This document shows, piece by piece, positions 24,501 through 34,010 of a DNA stretch of 64,000 bases (its first letter is position 1; the number at the start of each line of letters is the position of its first letter). Source of the stretch: Pinus tabuliformis (Eukaryota > Streptophyta > Pinopsida > Pinales > Pinaceae). A program made the translations under genes and the position numbers. The DNA lies in assembly GCA_031772625.1 (NCBI GenBank), contig CM062816.1, positions 1,668,435,385 to 1,668,499,384 on the forward strand. The letters run 5' to 3'. The notes under the pieces are model-generated. The model made no database searches and had not been told where the DNA came from. It saw only the letters and a program-made list of their open reading frames with translations.

Positions 24501-24569
24501 CACGATTGCTCCCCTGCAATTATTCATAAAGATGTCAAGCCTACCAATATCTTGGTGGATCAATTTTTA
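24501..24569 (+). pseudogene. Receptor-like kinase catalytic-loop fragment
   Basis: In one frame the sequence reads HDCSPAIIHKDVKPTNILVD and then QFL. This is kinase subdomain VIb with the HxD...KxxN catalytic loop; Asp and Lys are kept, and His-Lys-Asp stands where receptor kinases have His-Arg-Asp. The H-D-C-S-P-x-I-I-H lead is typical of plant receptor-like kinases. Only 23 codons remain, ending at TTTTTAG|GTGCGA, which looks like an exon end at a splice donor. It is a scrap and not a kinase. Confidence 0.7.
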
Positions 24570-24799
24570 GGTGCGACGTGTTGGACTTGGCGCACGACGC
24601 ATTAGGGGCGCGCGGCGCATCAGGCACAAAAACACAGTGTAAAATTACACGCATCAGGGGCGCTACCCACACAGCAACAGAGCTCAGAAATTTGTTGCTC
24701 TTGCATCCAATCCCATGCCCATACGCTTCAATTGCAAGCGCGCCATCATCATCAATATCAGTTATAGGCTCTTCAAAGCATTCACGCAGGCATCATAGA

Positions 24800-25012
24800 T
24801 CCAGTAGTATCGAATCGACAGAGTCTTCTGCTGTAAGAAAACGACAATCTGGAATTTTGAATCAGTGGGCTGCACGCCAAGCTCAGGAGATGATAATCAC
24901 TATGGAAAGACAGGCCCGAGAATTAGAGTTTCTATCTCTTGCTGGTTTGTATAGTGTGTCAACTAGGGCGGCGTCCTCACTTGTGCAGATATGGTGGCAA
25001 TCCGTAATGATT
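24800..25012 (+). pseudogene. Probable RING-type E3 ligase family fragment
   Basis: The frame 24578-25015 contains ILNQWAARQAQEMIITMERQ, then ARELEFLSLAGLYSVST, then RAASSLVQIWW. This pattern (W-A-A-R-Q-A-x-E-M...E-R-Q, LAGLHSVS, then ASxLxQxW) resembles the N-terminal region of a plant RING/U-box E3 family that I know from Arabidopsis proteins such as the At5g04460 type. The identification is from memory and moderate. Compared with that family, a stretch between SVST and RAASSL seems missing. No RING finger is present. The ORF's first 70 codons are low-complexity and may not belong. Confidence 0.45.
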
Positions 25013-25054
25013 TAGAAGTGTTATAATGGCTGTGATATTCGTAGACCTGTAAAG

Positions 25055-25919
25055 GTGACCATTTACCAATGCTTGGAGCGAGGCGCTATTTCTGTTTTGC
25101 AGGCATCTGTTGACGATGATAAGGATGAATCATTTTACACATTAAGTTGGGCATGCGATGTGAATGGTTCACCATTATTAGTTGCAGGTGGTCACAATGG
25201 TATAATTCGAGTGCTTGATGTTGCAAATGAAAGGGTCCATAAGAGTTTCGTTGGCCATGGAGATTCTGTGAATGAAATAAGGACCCAAGCATTGAAACCT
25301 TCCCTTATTTTATCTGCTAGCAAAGATGAATCTGTACGACTCTGGAATGTTCAAACTGGAATATGCATTTTGATATTTGTTGGAGCTGGGGGACATCGCA
25401 ATGAAGTTCTCAGTGTAGATTTCCATCCTTCAGATGTATATCGTATTGCAAGTTGTGGCATGGACAACACCGTCAAGATCTGGTCTATGAAAGAGTTTTG
25501 GACCTATGTTGAGAAGTCATTTACCTGGACGGATTTGCCATCGAAATTCCCCACGAAGTATGTGCAGTTTCCTGTTTTTATTGCTGCAGTGCATTCAAAC
25601 TATGTGGATTGCACTAGATGGCTTGGCAGTTTCATCCTATCAAAGAGTGTGGACATCCTGCAGAAGTATCCAGTGCCAGAATGTGACATTTGGTTTATCA
25701 AGTTTTCATGCGATTTCCACTATAATTCTATGGCAGTTGGCAAGGGAAGGAAAAGTTTATGTTTGGGAATTACAGTCGAGCCCTCCTAATTTAATTGCCA
25801 GGTTATCACATCCACATTGCAAACATCCTATTAGAAAGACGGCTATATCTCATGATGGAAGTACCATTCTCTGCTGCTGTGACGATGGTAGTATGTGGCG
25901 CTGGGACGTGGCTCAGTAA
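25055..25919 (+). pseudogene. FIE: Captured intronless FIE (Polycomb ESC/EED-type WD40) copy
   Basis: Recognised from long matches to FIE: HGDSVNEIRTQ, SASKDESVRLWNVQTGICIL, LSVDFHPSDVYRIASCGMD, KEFWTYVEKSFTWTD, YPVPECDIWFIKFSCD, and the end MWRWDV plus two residues and TAA (25917). FIE is the WD40 subunit of the plant PRC2 complex, which places H3K27 methylation in the nucleus. The copy begins near family residue 75 (VTIYQCLERGAIS), so it lacks the N-terminus and any start. About 20 residues are missing at FILSKSVD/ILQKYPVPE (about 25655), and a frameshift sits at about 25742 in a purine run. No introns interrupt 860 bases, although plant FIE genes have many, so it came from spliced RNA. The last 144 bases are also the start of the terminal repeat. 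It cannot encode working FIE. Confidence 0.93.
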
Positions 25920-27385
25920 AATCATCAAGTTCTTGGTTCAATGTGCATTGCATGCCCATTTTTATAAAGCTACACTTTACTAGACATTTGAAATTAGCAT
26001 GCTCCCCAGGGCCTTGTGTTCATAAAGATGCCTTCAAAGACAGCCAGTTGTATTATCATCTTAATGGAGTCAAAGGAATCTTCTCAGACGTCATTGGGAC
26101 ATCATCACTGCCAGTTCTAATGCATGTATTCAAAACAGATAGTGTATGTTGTCATGGAGTAAAGTGGAAATGAACACAGTATTTTCAGGAAAATGGTCTA
26201 TTCGCATCAGATAGTTGATGGCCGCATTGAGTTGTTTATATATAAGTCGTTGTTTTATGATAGAACCTTCTTCAAATGAATTAAAGGTATTAGTATATGT
26301 ATGATGTGGTGATAAGCACATGGAAAATGTAACGTGGCAATCGTTGCAATATGTGGGCATTCGATTCATCTAAAAGAGCATATGTGGCAGTTTGACCCAT
26401 ATTTTATCATTAAAATATTGGGGACCTCTTCCCAATTTCTGTAAAGTGGCAAAGCGTATCTCCAGAAATTTGAGAGCAGTTGCAAAGTGGCATTCAAAGG
26501 TTCGATTGCCTATTTCTGTCTTTAGTTAGTCTATGCTCCAGGATTAGTTTTCATGGGTCATTAGAAATCCTCAAGCTGGAATAATGGAAGGCTTTTCTAT
26601 CTTTAGAGCAGATGGAGGATTCTTTTCTATCTTCATGGCTTCAGGTGAAACAATGCCCTTATTTTGGGTCATTCTGTTTTTGTCTAGTATAGTTTATTTA
26701 TTGTATGGCAAATGATTTGTAAGGGGTTGGGAGAAAAAATTCTGAGAGGTGCGTGGAGGAAAACATAGCATTTCATTGTACAGTTGAATGACAGAGATTA
26801 ATTAACTGGCTCAGCTCTGATCTGTAAGATTCTTGTGGTGTGGAAATTTAGCATATGTTTTTCTTCTGTTTCATATGTCTTTGTAATGTTTCCATTTCAT
26901 TTCATAATCGTTTCTAAATGGATACTTTTAAGTGAGAAAGGCAGAATTCAATTTATTTGCTTTGTCTTGAGGAAGTGTTCATATTTAATGTTTTCTTCTG
27001 TTTGATAAGGATCCATCACACATGCCCTTGTCGACTTCTCAGCAGTCTTGCCATTCTGTTTAATCTCAATTTTATTGTTAAACTTCACTCCTACCTCGCC
27101 TTATGGATTAACCTGTGCCTTTTATTAAACCTCTGCTCTTGCTGTCTTTGCCCATGCAGCCCAGAAAACCCAAACATTTATTTAAAACCTCATTTCATAT
27201 CTCTTTACTAGCCTAAAATCAGTATTCTTTATTGGTCATCTCAGCCCCTTTGAAAACTTGTTTGCCGAGATAGACCCGGAGAGAGCCCTCTCCTGTCCTC
27301 GTAGGGCTAGCTACGAGGCTGAGCGTGGTTTGATGTTGCCTTGAGTTTTTCCTTCTTCAGCCTGAGGCAAATTCGAGTGTTAACA
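25776..27385 (+). repeat. Element F 3' terminal repeat (1610 bp)
   Basis: Direct copy of 21380-22988 with scattered substitutions and small indels. Unlike the 5' LTR it does not start with TGTTAAC: the FIE coding sequence runs into it without a break. The purine-rich run AAGGGAAGGAAAAG lies just upstream (25742-25755). It ends CGAGTGTTAACA followed by the duplicated site CCATC. Confidence 0.85.
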
Positions 27386-27390
27386 CCATC

Positions 27391-27549
27391 ACCAGTTGGT
27401 TCATTGCATTATTAATGAAAATAATTCATTCCATTGATTTCCATGTGAAAATGTAATTATGTATATATGGATTTTGATGGCTGATATTTTTATTGTATTT
27501 CTATTCCTATTATGTTTTTATATGCACATTTACCCCGGAGCGTGTTACA
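27391..27549 (+). repeat. G1 5' LTR, right part
   Basis: Resumes the G1 LTR after element F, from ACCAGTTGGTTCATTGC to GAGCGTGTTACA, matching 35212-35370 and 62729-62887. Confidence 0.92.
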
Positions 27550-27551
27550 AG

Positions 27552-27570
27552 TGGTATCAGAGCCAGGTTC
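27552..27570 (+). promoter_or_regulatory. G1 primer binding site (initiator tRNA-Met)
   Basis: TGGTATCAGAGCCAGGTTC two bases after the LTR end. TGGTATCAGAGC is the classic plant site complementary to the 3' end of initiator tRNA-Met. It primes minus-strand DNA synthesis and fixes G1's orientation as plus. The copy at 62890-62908 has one change (A for G). Confidence 0.92.
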
Positions 27571-27639
27571 AAACACTTGGACTAGATGGGCTCTATCATA
27601 GGTAAAATGAAGAACAAAGGTTAAATTTTAGACCTTTTT

Positions 27640-28330
27640 GTCATATCTGTTATAACTTTTCTTCTATGGAATATTAGAAGTAAAAAATTTGTCCATACTG
27701 AAGGTAAATCCCACTGATAATGTGGTAAAAATTTCAGATATTGGTTCACAAGGAATTATGATCCAAGGAAGATGACCTTCCTGAATGCACCTTTAAATAG
27801 GTCACGTTGGAATTTTTGCAATAACTTTTCTTCTGTAGGCTTTCAGAAGCTAAAAAATTGTCCACATTGAGGGGAAATACCACTTATTATGTGTTATAAA
27901 TTTTAGATATTGGGTCGCAATATTTTAGGAGATATGAGGAGAGGGAGTCAAGCCTTCTGAATGCTCCTAAAATCAGGCCTCAAACAGGCCACGCTGACAT
28001 TGTTGTTATAACGTTTATTCTAGGAACTCTCAGGAGTTGAAATTTTTTCTACAATGAGGGGAAATCCCACTGATATTGTGATAAAATTTCAGACATTTAT
28101 TCGCTATATTTTAGGAGGTATGACCAGTGGAAGTCGATCTTGTTGGATACTCCTATAATTGTGCACCAAATATGATTGTGTTGGTATTTTTGTTATAACT
28201 TTTCATCTATGAAATATCAAAATCTGAAACTTGAACCATAGTGAGGGATAATTCCATTGATTATCTGGTTCAATTTCCATAACTTGTACTACTACAGTTT
28301 AGGATATATGCATTGGATCATTCGCTATAC
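27640..28330 (+). repeat. Four degenerate ~170-190-bp tandem units in the G1 leader
   Basis: Units begin near 27649, 27819, 28009 and 28194 with GTTATAACTTTTCTTCTATG and variants. Each contains a TCCCACTGATAATGTG-like word and ATTTCAGATATTGG-like and ATATTTTAGGAG-like words. No open frame. Leader tandem repeats are common in large non-autonomous LTR elements. Confidence 0.75.
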
Positions 28331-30040
28331 TAGTTTGCATGCAAAGTGTTTGATGAAATGCTTAAATGGTTCAATGATTAATTGCATACAAATTGTTTGA
28401 TAAAATGCCCCAATGAGTATGTTTTTTGTGGTTGGGGATAGTATTGATGTGTAATAGTATTGCTGTAGTTGATATATTCTTACTTGTATGCAAATAGTTT
28501 GCTATATTAGTTTGCATGTAAAGTGTTTGAAGAAATTTTTACATGCAAATGTAATAGTATAGTAGTTGTTTGAAGAAAATGTAAAAGTATGGTAATTGTT
28601 TGAAGAAAATGTTATTTTTTTTAGATGTGTTGTGGAAACCAACAACCCCCCTCCTTATTTAGTATTAGCAATAACACTAGATAAGTGGGGACCCTTAGTA
28701 AAAAATTCAAAAAATTCAATTAAGGCTCATATATTTTACTCCTTAAGAAACATTGCATCGCGCGAAGAATGATAGGACATTTCCTTATGAGTAAAAATGA
28801 TAAACTGCGAGAGTGCGACGCAAATTTCATCGCATCGCATGCATTAAGAAATGCTCACATTGGAAAACCTTAAAAAAATCGCCGATATCCGATATCGCAT
28901 ATCGCAATGTCACATGAAAAACACATAACCATTTAACGATTGTAACGATCTACGATTTTGCGATAGCGCGATACTGCGATCCGCGATCTTGCGATAGCGC
29001 GATCGAGCAACCTTGCGATAACACATCTTAATGAAATTTGCGGTAATGCAATATTGCGATGCGAATCGCAGAAACATTCCATCGCAGATTTTCCCCGGCT
29101 CAACATTCAAGAAAAGCTTTCCATAAACCAAGAACTGGATACGTGCTTTAATGATAATTAATGAATTATACGTCAGTTGTTAATGAAAGACGGTTTTTGT
29201 GTTTTTCGAAGAGTCAGGTTACGTCAGGTGGCATGTTTTTGTACATCCATAGAGCTTAAAGCTTTCTTTTCGATTTTTATTATCATTACTCTCTCCTCAT
29301 GTGTGAACTGCAGGAACGAAAAACAGAAGTAACACATAGCAATGTGTAGGAAGCCATGAAGGAAAAGGGTAAAGCTCCAATGCTCAGAGACAGAGAAAAG
29401 AAGCCCTCATAAATGGATACCGCATGCAACAGAGCCGCAGATTCATAGAACGTTGCTGATCTATCCGTTACAGATATTTCATTCACAGCCATGGTTGAAT
29501 GAATAGTTGAACAATGCTGATATCAACAGGTGGTTTAACGCTCAAGGTCAGAAGCTCACGAAAGCAGTATTTTTACAAATTTTGAAGCTTATACCCGGTG
29601 AAGGAAAAGGCACTAAAGGCAAAAAACGCATCAGAGAGGCCCGGATCAAAGAACGGAGGCAGTTTCCGATGCGCGATTAGCGCCTAGCGCTAATCACGCA
29701 TCACTGAGAAAATTGCTCAAAAAGCAAAGCCTCTAACTGCTCAGTCACTTGTAAGCCCGGAAAACGCAAGAAAGCAATGGTAAAGAACAAACTAGAAACA
29801 TAAAGCTGAAAGAAAAGGCAGAAGCAATTCGAGGATTAACCAAGTGGAACTTGGATTATTACTGGGCATACACAGTAAATCCACATAGCCAGAGGATGAC
29901 TCTCGAGTATATCATCGATTTTGCTGAAAAGATGGTGCCAACTCTTACCATTTCTGTTTGCTTAGCTCAACCAAAAGCGGAAGATAGTCAGCCGACTCTA
30001 CCCAGGCTAATATTGAATGCTCGCAACATTAAGGAGAAAA
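28331..30040. other. G1 interior without a recognisable gene
   Basis: 28331-28620 repeats words such as TTTGCATGCAAAGTGTTTGA and GTTTGAAGAAAATG. 28865-29060 is unusually rich in CGAT, ATATCG and GCGAT. 29190-29820 has no coding signal. A 64-codon open frame (29851-30045) ending in TAG has gene-like composition, but I do not recognise it. It ends just where AAGGAGAAAA meets TGTAGAAATAG, a possible polypurine tract and LTR start. Confidence 0.4.
28865..29060. repeat. CGAT/GCGAT-rich island
   Basis: GCGATAGCGCGAT occurs at 28960-28972 and 28991-29003, and ATATCG/CGATAT pairs at 28880-28905. Many overlapping short palindromes arise from the self-complementary word ATCGAT/CGCG content. The CpG density contrasts strongly with the AT-rich surroundings. 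Confidence 0.6.
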
Positions 30041-30955
30041 TGTAGAAATAGTTAGATATTAGATTTAATTTTTAGAAATAGTTTTGCTTAGAAAAAGGGC
30101 GGTCATTTAAACCGTATCCTGAATCTGTGTAATTAAGTTATTTAGTTAGTAGTATTTAAACCCTTCTCATGCATTTAGAGAAGGGTCCAGAAATTTATCA
30201 AAAACTTGTCCTCATAACATGCACTTTTGCACCCTCAGAGGAGGTTTTGGTGAATGAATGGATCAAGATTTGTTGATGTTTGCATTTGATATCTGCTACT
30301 GATGTTGCACTTCTATACTCTTAGTGGATGTTAGAGCAAAGAGAGATAAATCATTGTTGCTTGAAGCTTATGAGTAGGACTAGTAATAAATGGTACTTTT
30401 ATTTCTTGACCATTTCTGCTTATATGTTAGAGTGATATACAGTTTTTAGTTGTTTGTGTATTATTGCATGATTGCTTGAGTTATCATTTGGCACTTTTGT
30501 ACGGTGATAGCTATTTATTTATGCCTAATGTATGAATAGCTCATTATGCGATATGCTTTTCACAACTGTTTCGTCTAACTTTTTATGCGAAGTGGTTCAT
30601 CTTGATTGATTTCCTTTCTTATAATCGCCGAATGATCTTTATTACCATTTGTTATTTGAAATCTCTTTAGATCGCTTAATAGAAGAATTACATCCTGGGT
30701 TAGTATAGATTTAGATGTGTTGTTTATTAGATTACAATAGCATAAAATTAGACTAAAATTTGAATTAGAATATCTTAGATAGGAACTGTTAGATCAGAAA
30801 CATCAAATTCTACACACACACACTCATAGATTGGGAAACTGGTCCCATTATCCCCAGTCGGACCCGCTATACCAAGCGGATAAGGAGCTGCCAACCAAGG
30901 TCCGGACCGGGCGGGTATCCCCCTTGTTGTCGACCCGATTTTCGGGGCTTCAACA
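30041..30955 (+). repeat. LTR of a second Gypsy element inside G1
   Basis: Starts TGTAGAAATAG after AAGGAGAAAA and ends GGGGCTTCAACA. A TATTTAAA box lies at 30153-30160. Directly downstream (30960-30976) is TGGCGCTAGAAGGAGGG, in primer-binding position, and then a gag frame. Only one copy is in the window, so the left boundary depends on the TG...CA rule and the purine run alone. Confidence 0.6.
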
Positions 30956-30959
30956 TATT

Positions 30960-30976
30960 TGGCGCTAGAAGGAGGG
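30960..30976 (+). promoter_or_regulatory. Primer-binding-like site before gag
   Basis: TGGCGCTAGAAGGAGGG lies four bases after the LTR end AACA. It has the TGGCGC start seen in several Gypsy lineages. I do not assign the tRNA. Confidence 0.5.
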
Positions 30977-30988
30977 CCTGAACTATGA

Positions 30989-32352
30989 ATGGCAAGCAAA
31001 TCCAAATCTGAATACCATTCTGAGAGTAGATCACCCTCATCATCTCCCCCGACTTCTCCATTACATTTAAATCCAGAGTCAGAAGTCGCTCGAGTATCAA
31101 CCACTGCTACACACCCTGATATTTCAGAACAATCTACTGTTGAACTTCCTGAATTCGAATCCCTGATTCACAAACTTCAACGATTTTCCATTTCTCCTCA
31201 GACGTCTGATAAATCTCAAGGTAGCGTGACTTCGCAGTACAACCCTGCTCATCCTCTGACCAGGCTAAAGAGTGAAAATTTTGGCGTCCAGCCAACCGAA
31301 TTACCTCTTCCCACCAAGAAAAGAGCGAGGAAATCACCTAAAGGGTCTGACAGTGAGACTCTTTCGTGAACATCGTCCATCTCAACTACTTCACCGCGAA
31401 GTCAACCATCCACTCCTCCACTCCAGATCATCATCCATCCATCCACTGGAACCCCCACAACCCCTCTTCAATCATCTACCATCGTAGTATCCTCATCCTC
31501 CCAGCCGCAGGGATCATCTTCTGCACTTTCCTCTGTTAGCAGTTCAACAATGGCCCAGTCTCCATGGAATAACCCTGGGGCAGTCTTCATGCCTGCACCC
31601 TTGAGTCAAATACTGGCCCATCCTGAGAAATGGCTGCCTAAATTCAATCCTGAGGCAGGCATGCTAGCAGAAGAGCATATAAAAACTTCATGCTTTCCAT
31701 TAATCTCAATGGGGTTACTAATGAAGATGTTGTTGTTCGGCTTTTTCCCTATACACTGCAAGGAACAGCCAGGTCATGGTACTTTTCATTACCCTCCGGA
31801 TCCATCACAAGTTGGGACATCTTCCAAGAGCAATTCCTAACCAAGTTTGGTGATGACAGGTCTACGGCAACATTAATCAATGATCTATCCAATCTTAAAG
31901 CCAAAACTAGAGAGCCTATCAAGGATTTCAATTTACGTTTCAACAAAATTCCTACTGCTTCCCAGCCCGGCGAAGAAGTACAATGTGAATGGTATATCAC
32001 CGCTCTACCATCGAACATAGCAATCTTCGTGGACAGGGCCAATAAAACAACCTTAGCTGAGAACATGAAAGAAGCAATAACAATAGAGAAACGAATAATA
32101 GCCCTAGAAAAGAAATCCGCGATAGAGGAACGTAAATCCAAAAAAGTCACCTTCAAGGAAGACTCCAAGAAGAAACAAGCAAAAGATCCATTTGATTTGG
32201 AAGGATTGCAGAAAGTTCTAAAGACCATGTCCAATGAAATGGTCGACATAAAAAAGCAAGTAGCAGAAACTTCTTCAAAAAAGCCCTACAGAGCTTTTAA
32301 AAGAGGTCCTTCAACGGATTCAAAGCCACCCAATGCCATTTTTCTTTTTTAG
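30989..32352 (+). pseudogene. gag: Ty3/Gypsy gag, frameshifted and cut off before pol
   Basis: The ATG at 30989 opens a Ser/Pro/Thr-rich N-terminal part (to 31369). After a frame break, the part from 31550 reads LAEEHIKT; one more shift at about 31680 leads into MLSINLNGV, RLFPYTLQGTARSWYFSL, FLTKFGD and KDFNLRFNKIP. This is the Retrotrans_gag (capsid-like) pattern. A Lys-rich tail follows. The frame stops at 32352, where TG-rich repeat DNA begins. There is no zinc knuckle, protease, RT or integrase. Gag normally packages element RNA in cytoplasmic particles; this copy is broken. Confidence 0.82.
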
Positions 32353-32720
32353 GTGTCACCATGTACATTTGATGTTGTGCACATGTTGTGTAGGTGGTGC
32401 AGTGTACATATGGTATTGTGTACATGTTGTACATATTGTACTGGTGTACGTGTAGTATTGTGTGCATGTCATCCATGTTGTGTTATGGGCATGTGGTATT
32501 ATGTATGTGCATCATGTAGTCATGGCATTGCATCATGTGTATTCGTTGTGTTGTAATTTGTGTAGGTACATGTATTGGGTGGTATTTCACATCGGTTATA
32601 GATGGATGCACTGTGTTGTACACTGGCTATAGGTGTATGCATTGTACGTCAGGTGTAGGTGCATGTATTGTATGGTGTTGTGTGTTAGGTGTGGTTGTAT
32701 GTGTGTGATGCACACTATGC
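32353..32720 (+). repeat. TG-rich irregular minisatellite
   Basis: Recurring words GTGTACATG, TGTTGTG, GGTATTGTGT and CATGTATTG at irregular spacing. The open frame 32353-32556 is Cys/Val/Met-rich only because of the TG words and is not a gene. Confidence 0.7.
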
Positions 32721-33997
32721 GTATGTGCACCTAGTAGAGGAGAAGGCACTGGGTGTTTGCTGGGTGTGGCAACCAATCCAGTCTCTATACAAAAGAACAA
32801 AGGTAGAACTAAGGATTGAGGAAAGGATGAGTATCATCATTTTATTTCAGTTTTATTATGCATGTGTTTTATGACTATGGTATATGATGATTATTTTGGA
32901 TTTATGATTTTGGTTTATGATGGTTACATGTGATTTATGATCTATGATGGTTATGTTTGAACTAACTTGATGTGATATGTTTATATATGTTGATTTGGTC
33001 AAATATGTTAGTTTGACTTGTTGTGACAGGAAGCAAACATGATTGCAAATGTACCTTATTGGCACGCTACCAATGAGGTATGATGTGAATTAATTTCAAT
33101 TTATTTTGAATCTAATGGAAGTTATGTTCTTGGTACAGGAAGCATGAACATGCCCACTTGGGTGGTTGAAATCGACTACAAGAATTAGCAGCAGCAACAA
33201 AGGAATTGAAACATGCAGTAGTATGTTGATAAAGCACTTCAGGAGCATGGCCATTGTGGGACACTAGTACTCAATAGTGTCCATTGATTTCCATGAGCAT
33301 GATATCACCGATATGATGTGTTGAGGCAGGTATGTGCCTTGGTTTTTGTATCTTCCGATGTGAGGAAGCCTTGCCAAGGGATGGACTGCCTAGGATGGGG
33401 GTGCCAGTGGAACTTGGAAGGTGAGTGATTGCACAGAAGGGGTGACCGGATTCCCGAGGGACTATGTAGTAGAGAAGGGAAGGTCATGAATGGATTTGTT
33501 TTGGTCATTAGAATTGCCAGATGGAATCATACGCACATTGGGAGTGTGTCCTGGAACAATGAGTTGATAACTATTCGCTGAGAGGACAAGTGGCGCGAGA
33601 TTATAGCACTGGACATTGGATGCAGATTTGACTTTGCAGTGGATTATGGACTTCCTGGGAAGGAGGTAGATCCTGGTATTACTTTGAGGGTGGAGGTGTG
33701 AACCTCTGGATTCCCTTGTTGCGGATGTAGGCATCGTATTATTTAATTTGTTGGTTGAGAAAATGTGCATATGTGAATGTGTGTATATGTGGTTATTGTA
33801 AATAACATAATGAGTTGTGTTATAAAGCTCCATTATGCAGTATGTTGTCATGTTGTCATGATGTTTTGATTTTGAGCAGATCTTTCATTATAAATACTAA
33901 AACGAGCTATGTTATAAAGATCCATGGGCAGTATGTTTTGTTTTCAGTAGTGATGTAGTTATAGGTGTCATTGAACATCGAGGACGGTGTTCCTTCA
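32721..33997 (+). other. 3' interior of G1, no gene seen
   Basis: Holds short YATGATTTATGATGGTTATG-like repeats (32870-32960) and unstructured sequence with no pol motif, ending in GGTGTTCCTTCAAGG before the polypurine tract. Confidence 0.5.
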
Positions 33998-34009
33998 AGG
34001 GGGAGGGTT
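33998..34009 (+). promoter_or_regulatory. G1 polypurine tract
   Basis: AAGGGGGAGGG lies directly upstream of the 3' LTR start TGTAACATCC. This is the expected plus-strand primer for reverse transcription and confirms 34011-35370 as the 3' LTR. Confidence 0.88.
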
Positions 34010-34010
34010 C

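Larger units (their letters stand above)
21236..27385 (+). mobile_element. Element F: non-autonomous LTR retrotransposon carrying host gene fragments
   Basis: It starts TGTTAACGCTCG and ends CGAGTGTTAACA, flanked by CCATC at 21231-21235 and 27386-27390. The uninterrupted G1 LTR has a single CCATC at this point (35210 and about 62730 regions), which proves insertion. First LTR 21236-22988; primer-binding-like site 22992-23009; interior 23010-25775; second terminal repeat 25776-27385. There are no gag or pol genes. The interior carries an unidentified ORF segment, a receptor-kinase scrap, a probable RING E3 fragment and an intronless FIE (Polycomb) copy. The second terminal repeat lacks the first 144 bases of the first. 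Five-base target duplication, TG...CA ends and a PBS favour retrotransposition over a DNA transposon, despite the long terminal inverted repeat (about 140 bases) that the element also has. Confidence 0.85.

Noticed and set aside
25055-25919. Functional FIE gene
   Set aside because: No start or N-terminus, an internal gap, a frameshift, and location inside a transposon.
21236-27385. DNA transposon (Pack-type) reading of element F because of its ~140-bp terminal inverted repeats
   Set aside because: The target duplication is five bases, the ends are TG...CA, a 1.6-kb direct repeat is present and a primer-binding-like site follows the first repeat. No plant TIR superfamily that I know fits a five-base duplication with these ends. 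Not fully excluded.
27640-28330. CRISPR-like array
   Set aside because: Units are long and degenerate with no short constant repeat or unique spacers, and the DNA is a plant retrotransposon.
31749-32249. 166-codon minus-strand frame
   Set aside because: It is the antisense of the gag frame, which has the recognisable motifs.
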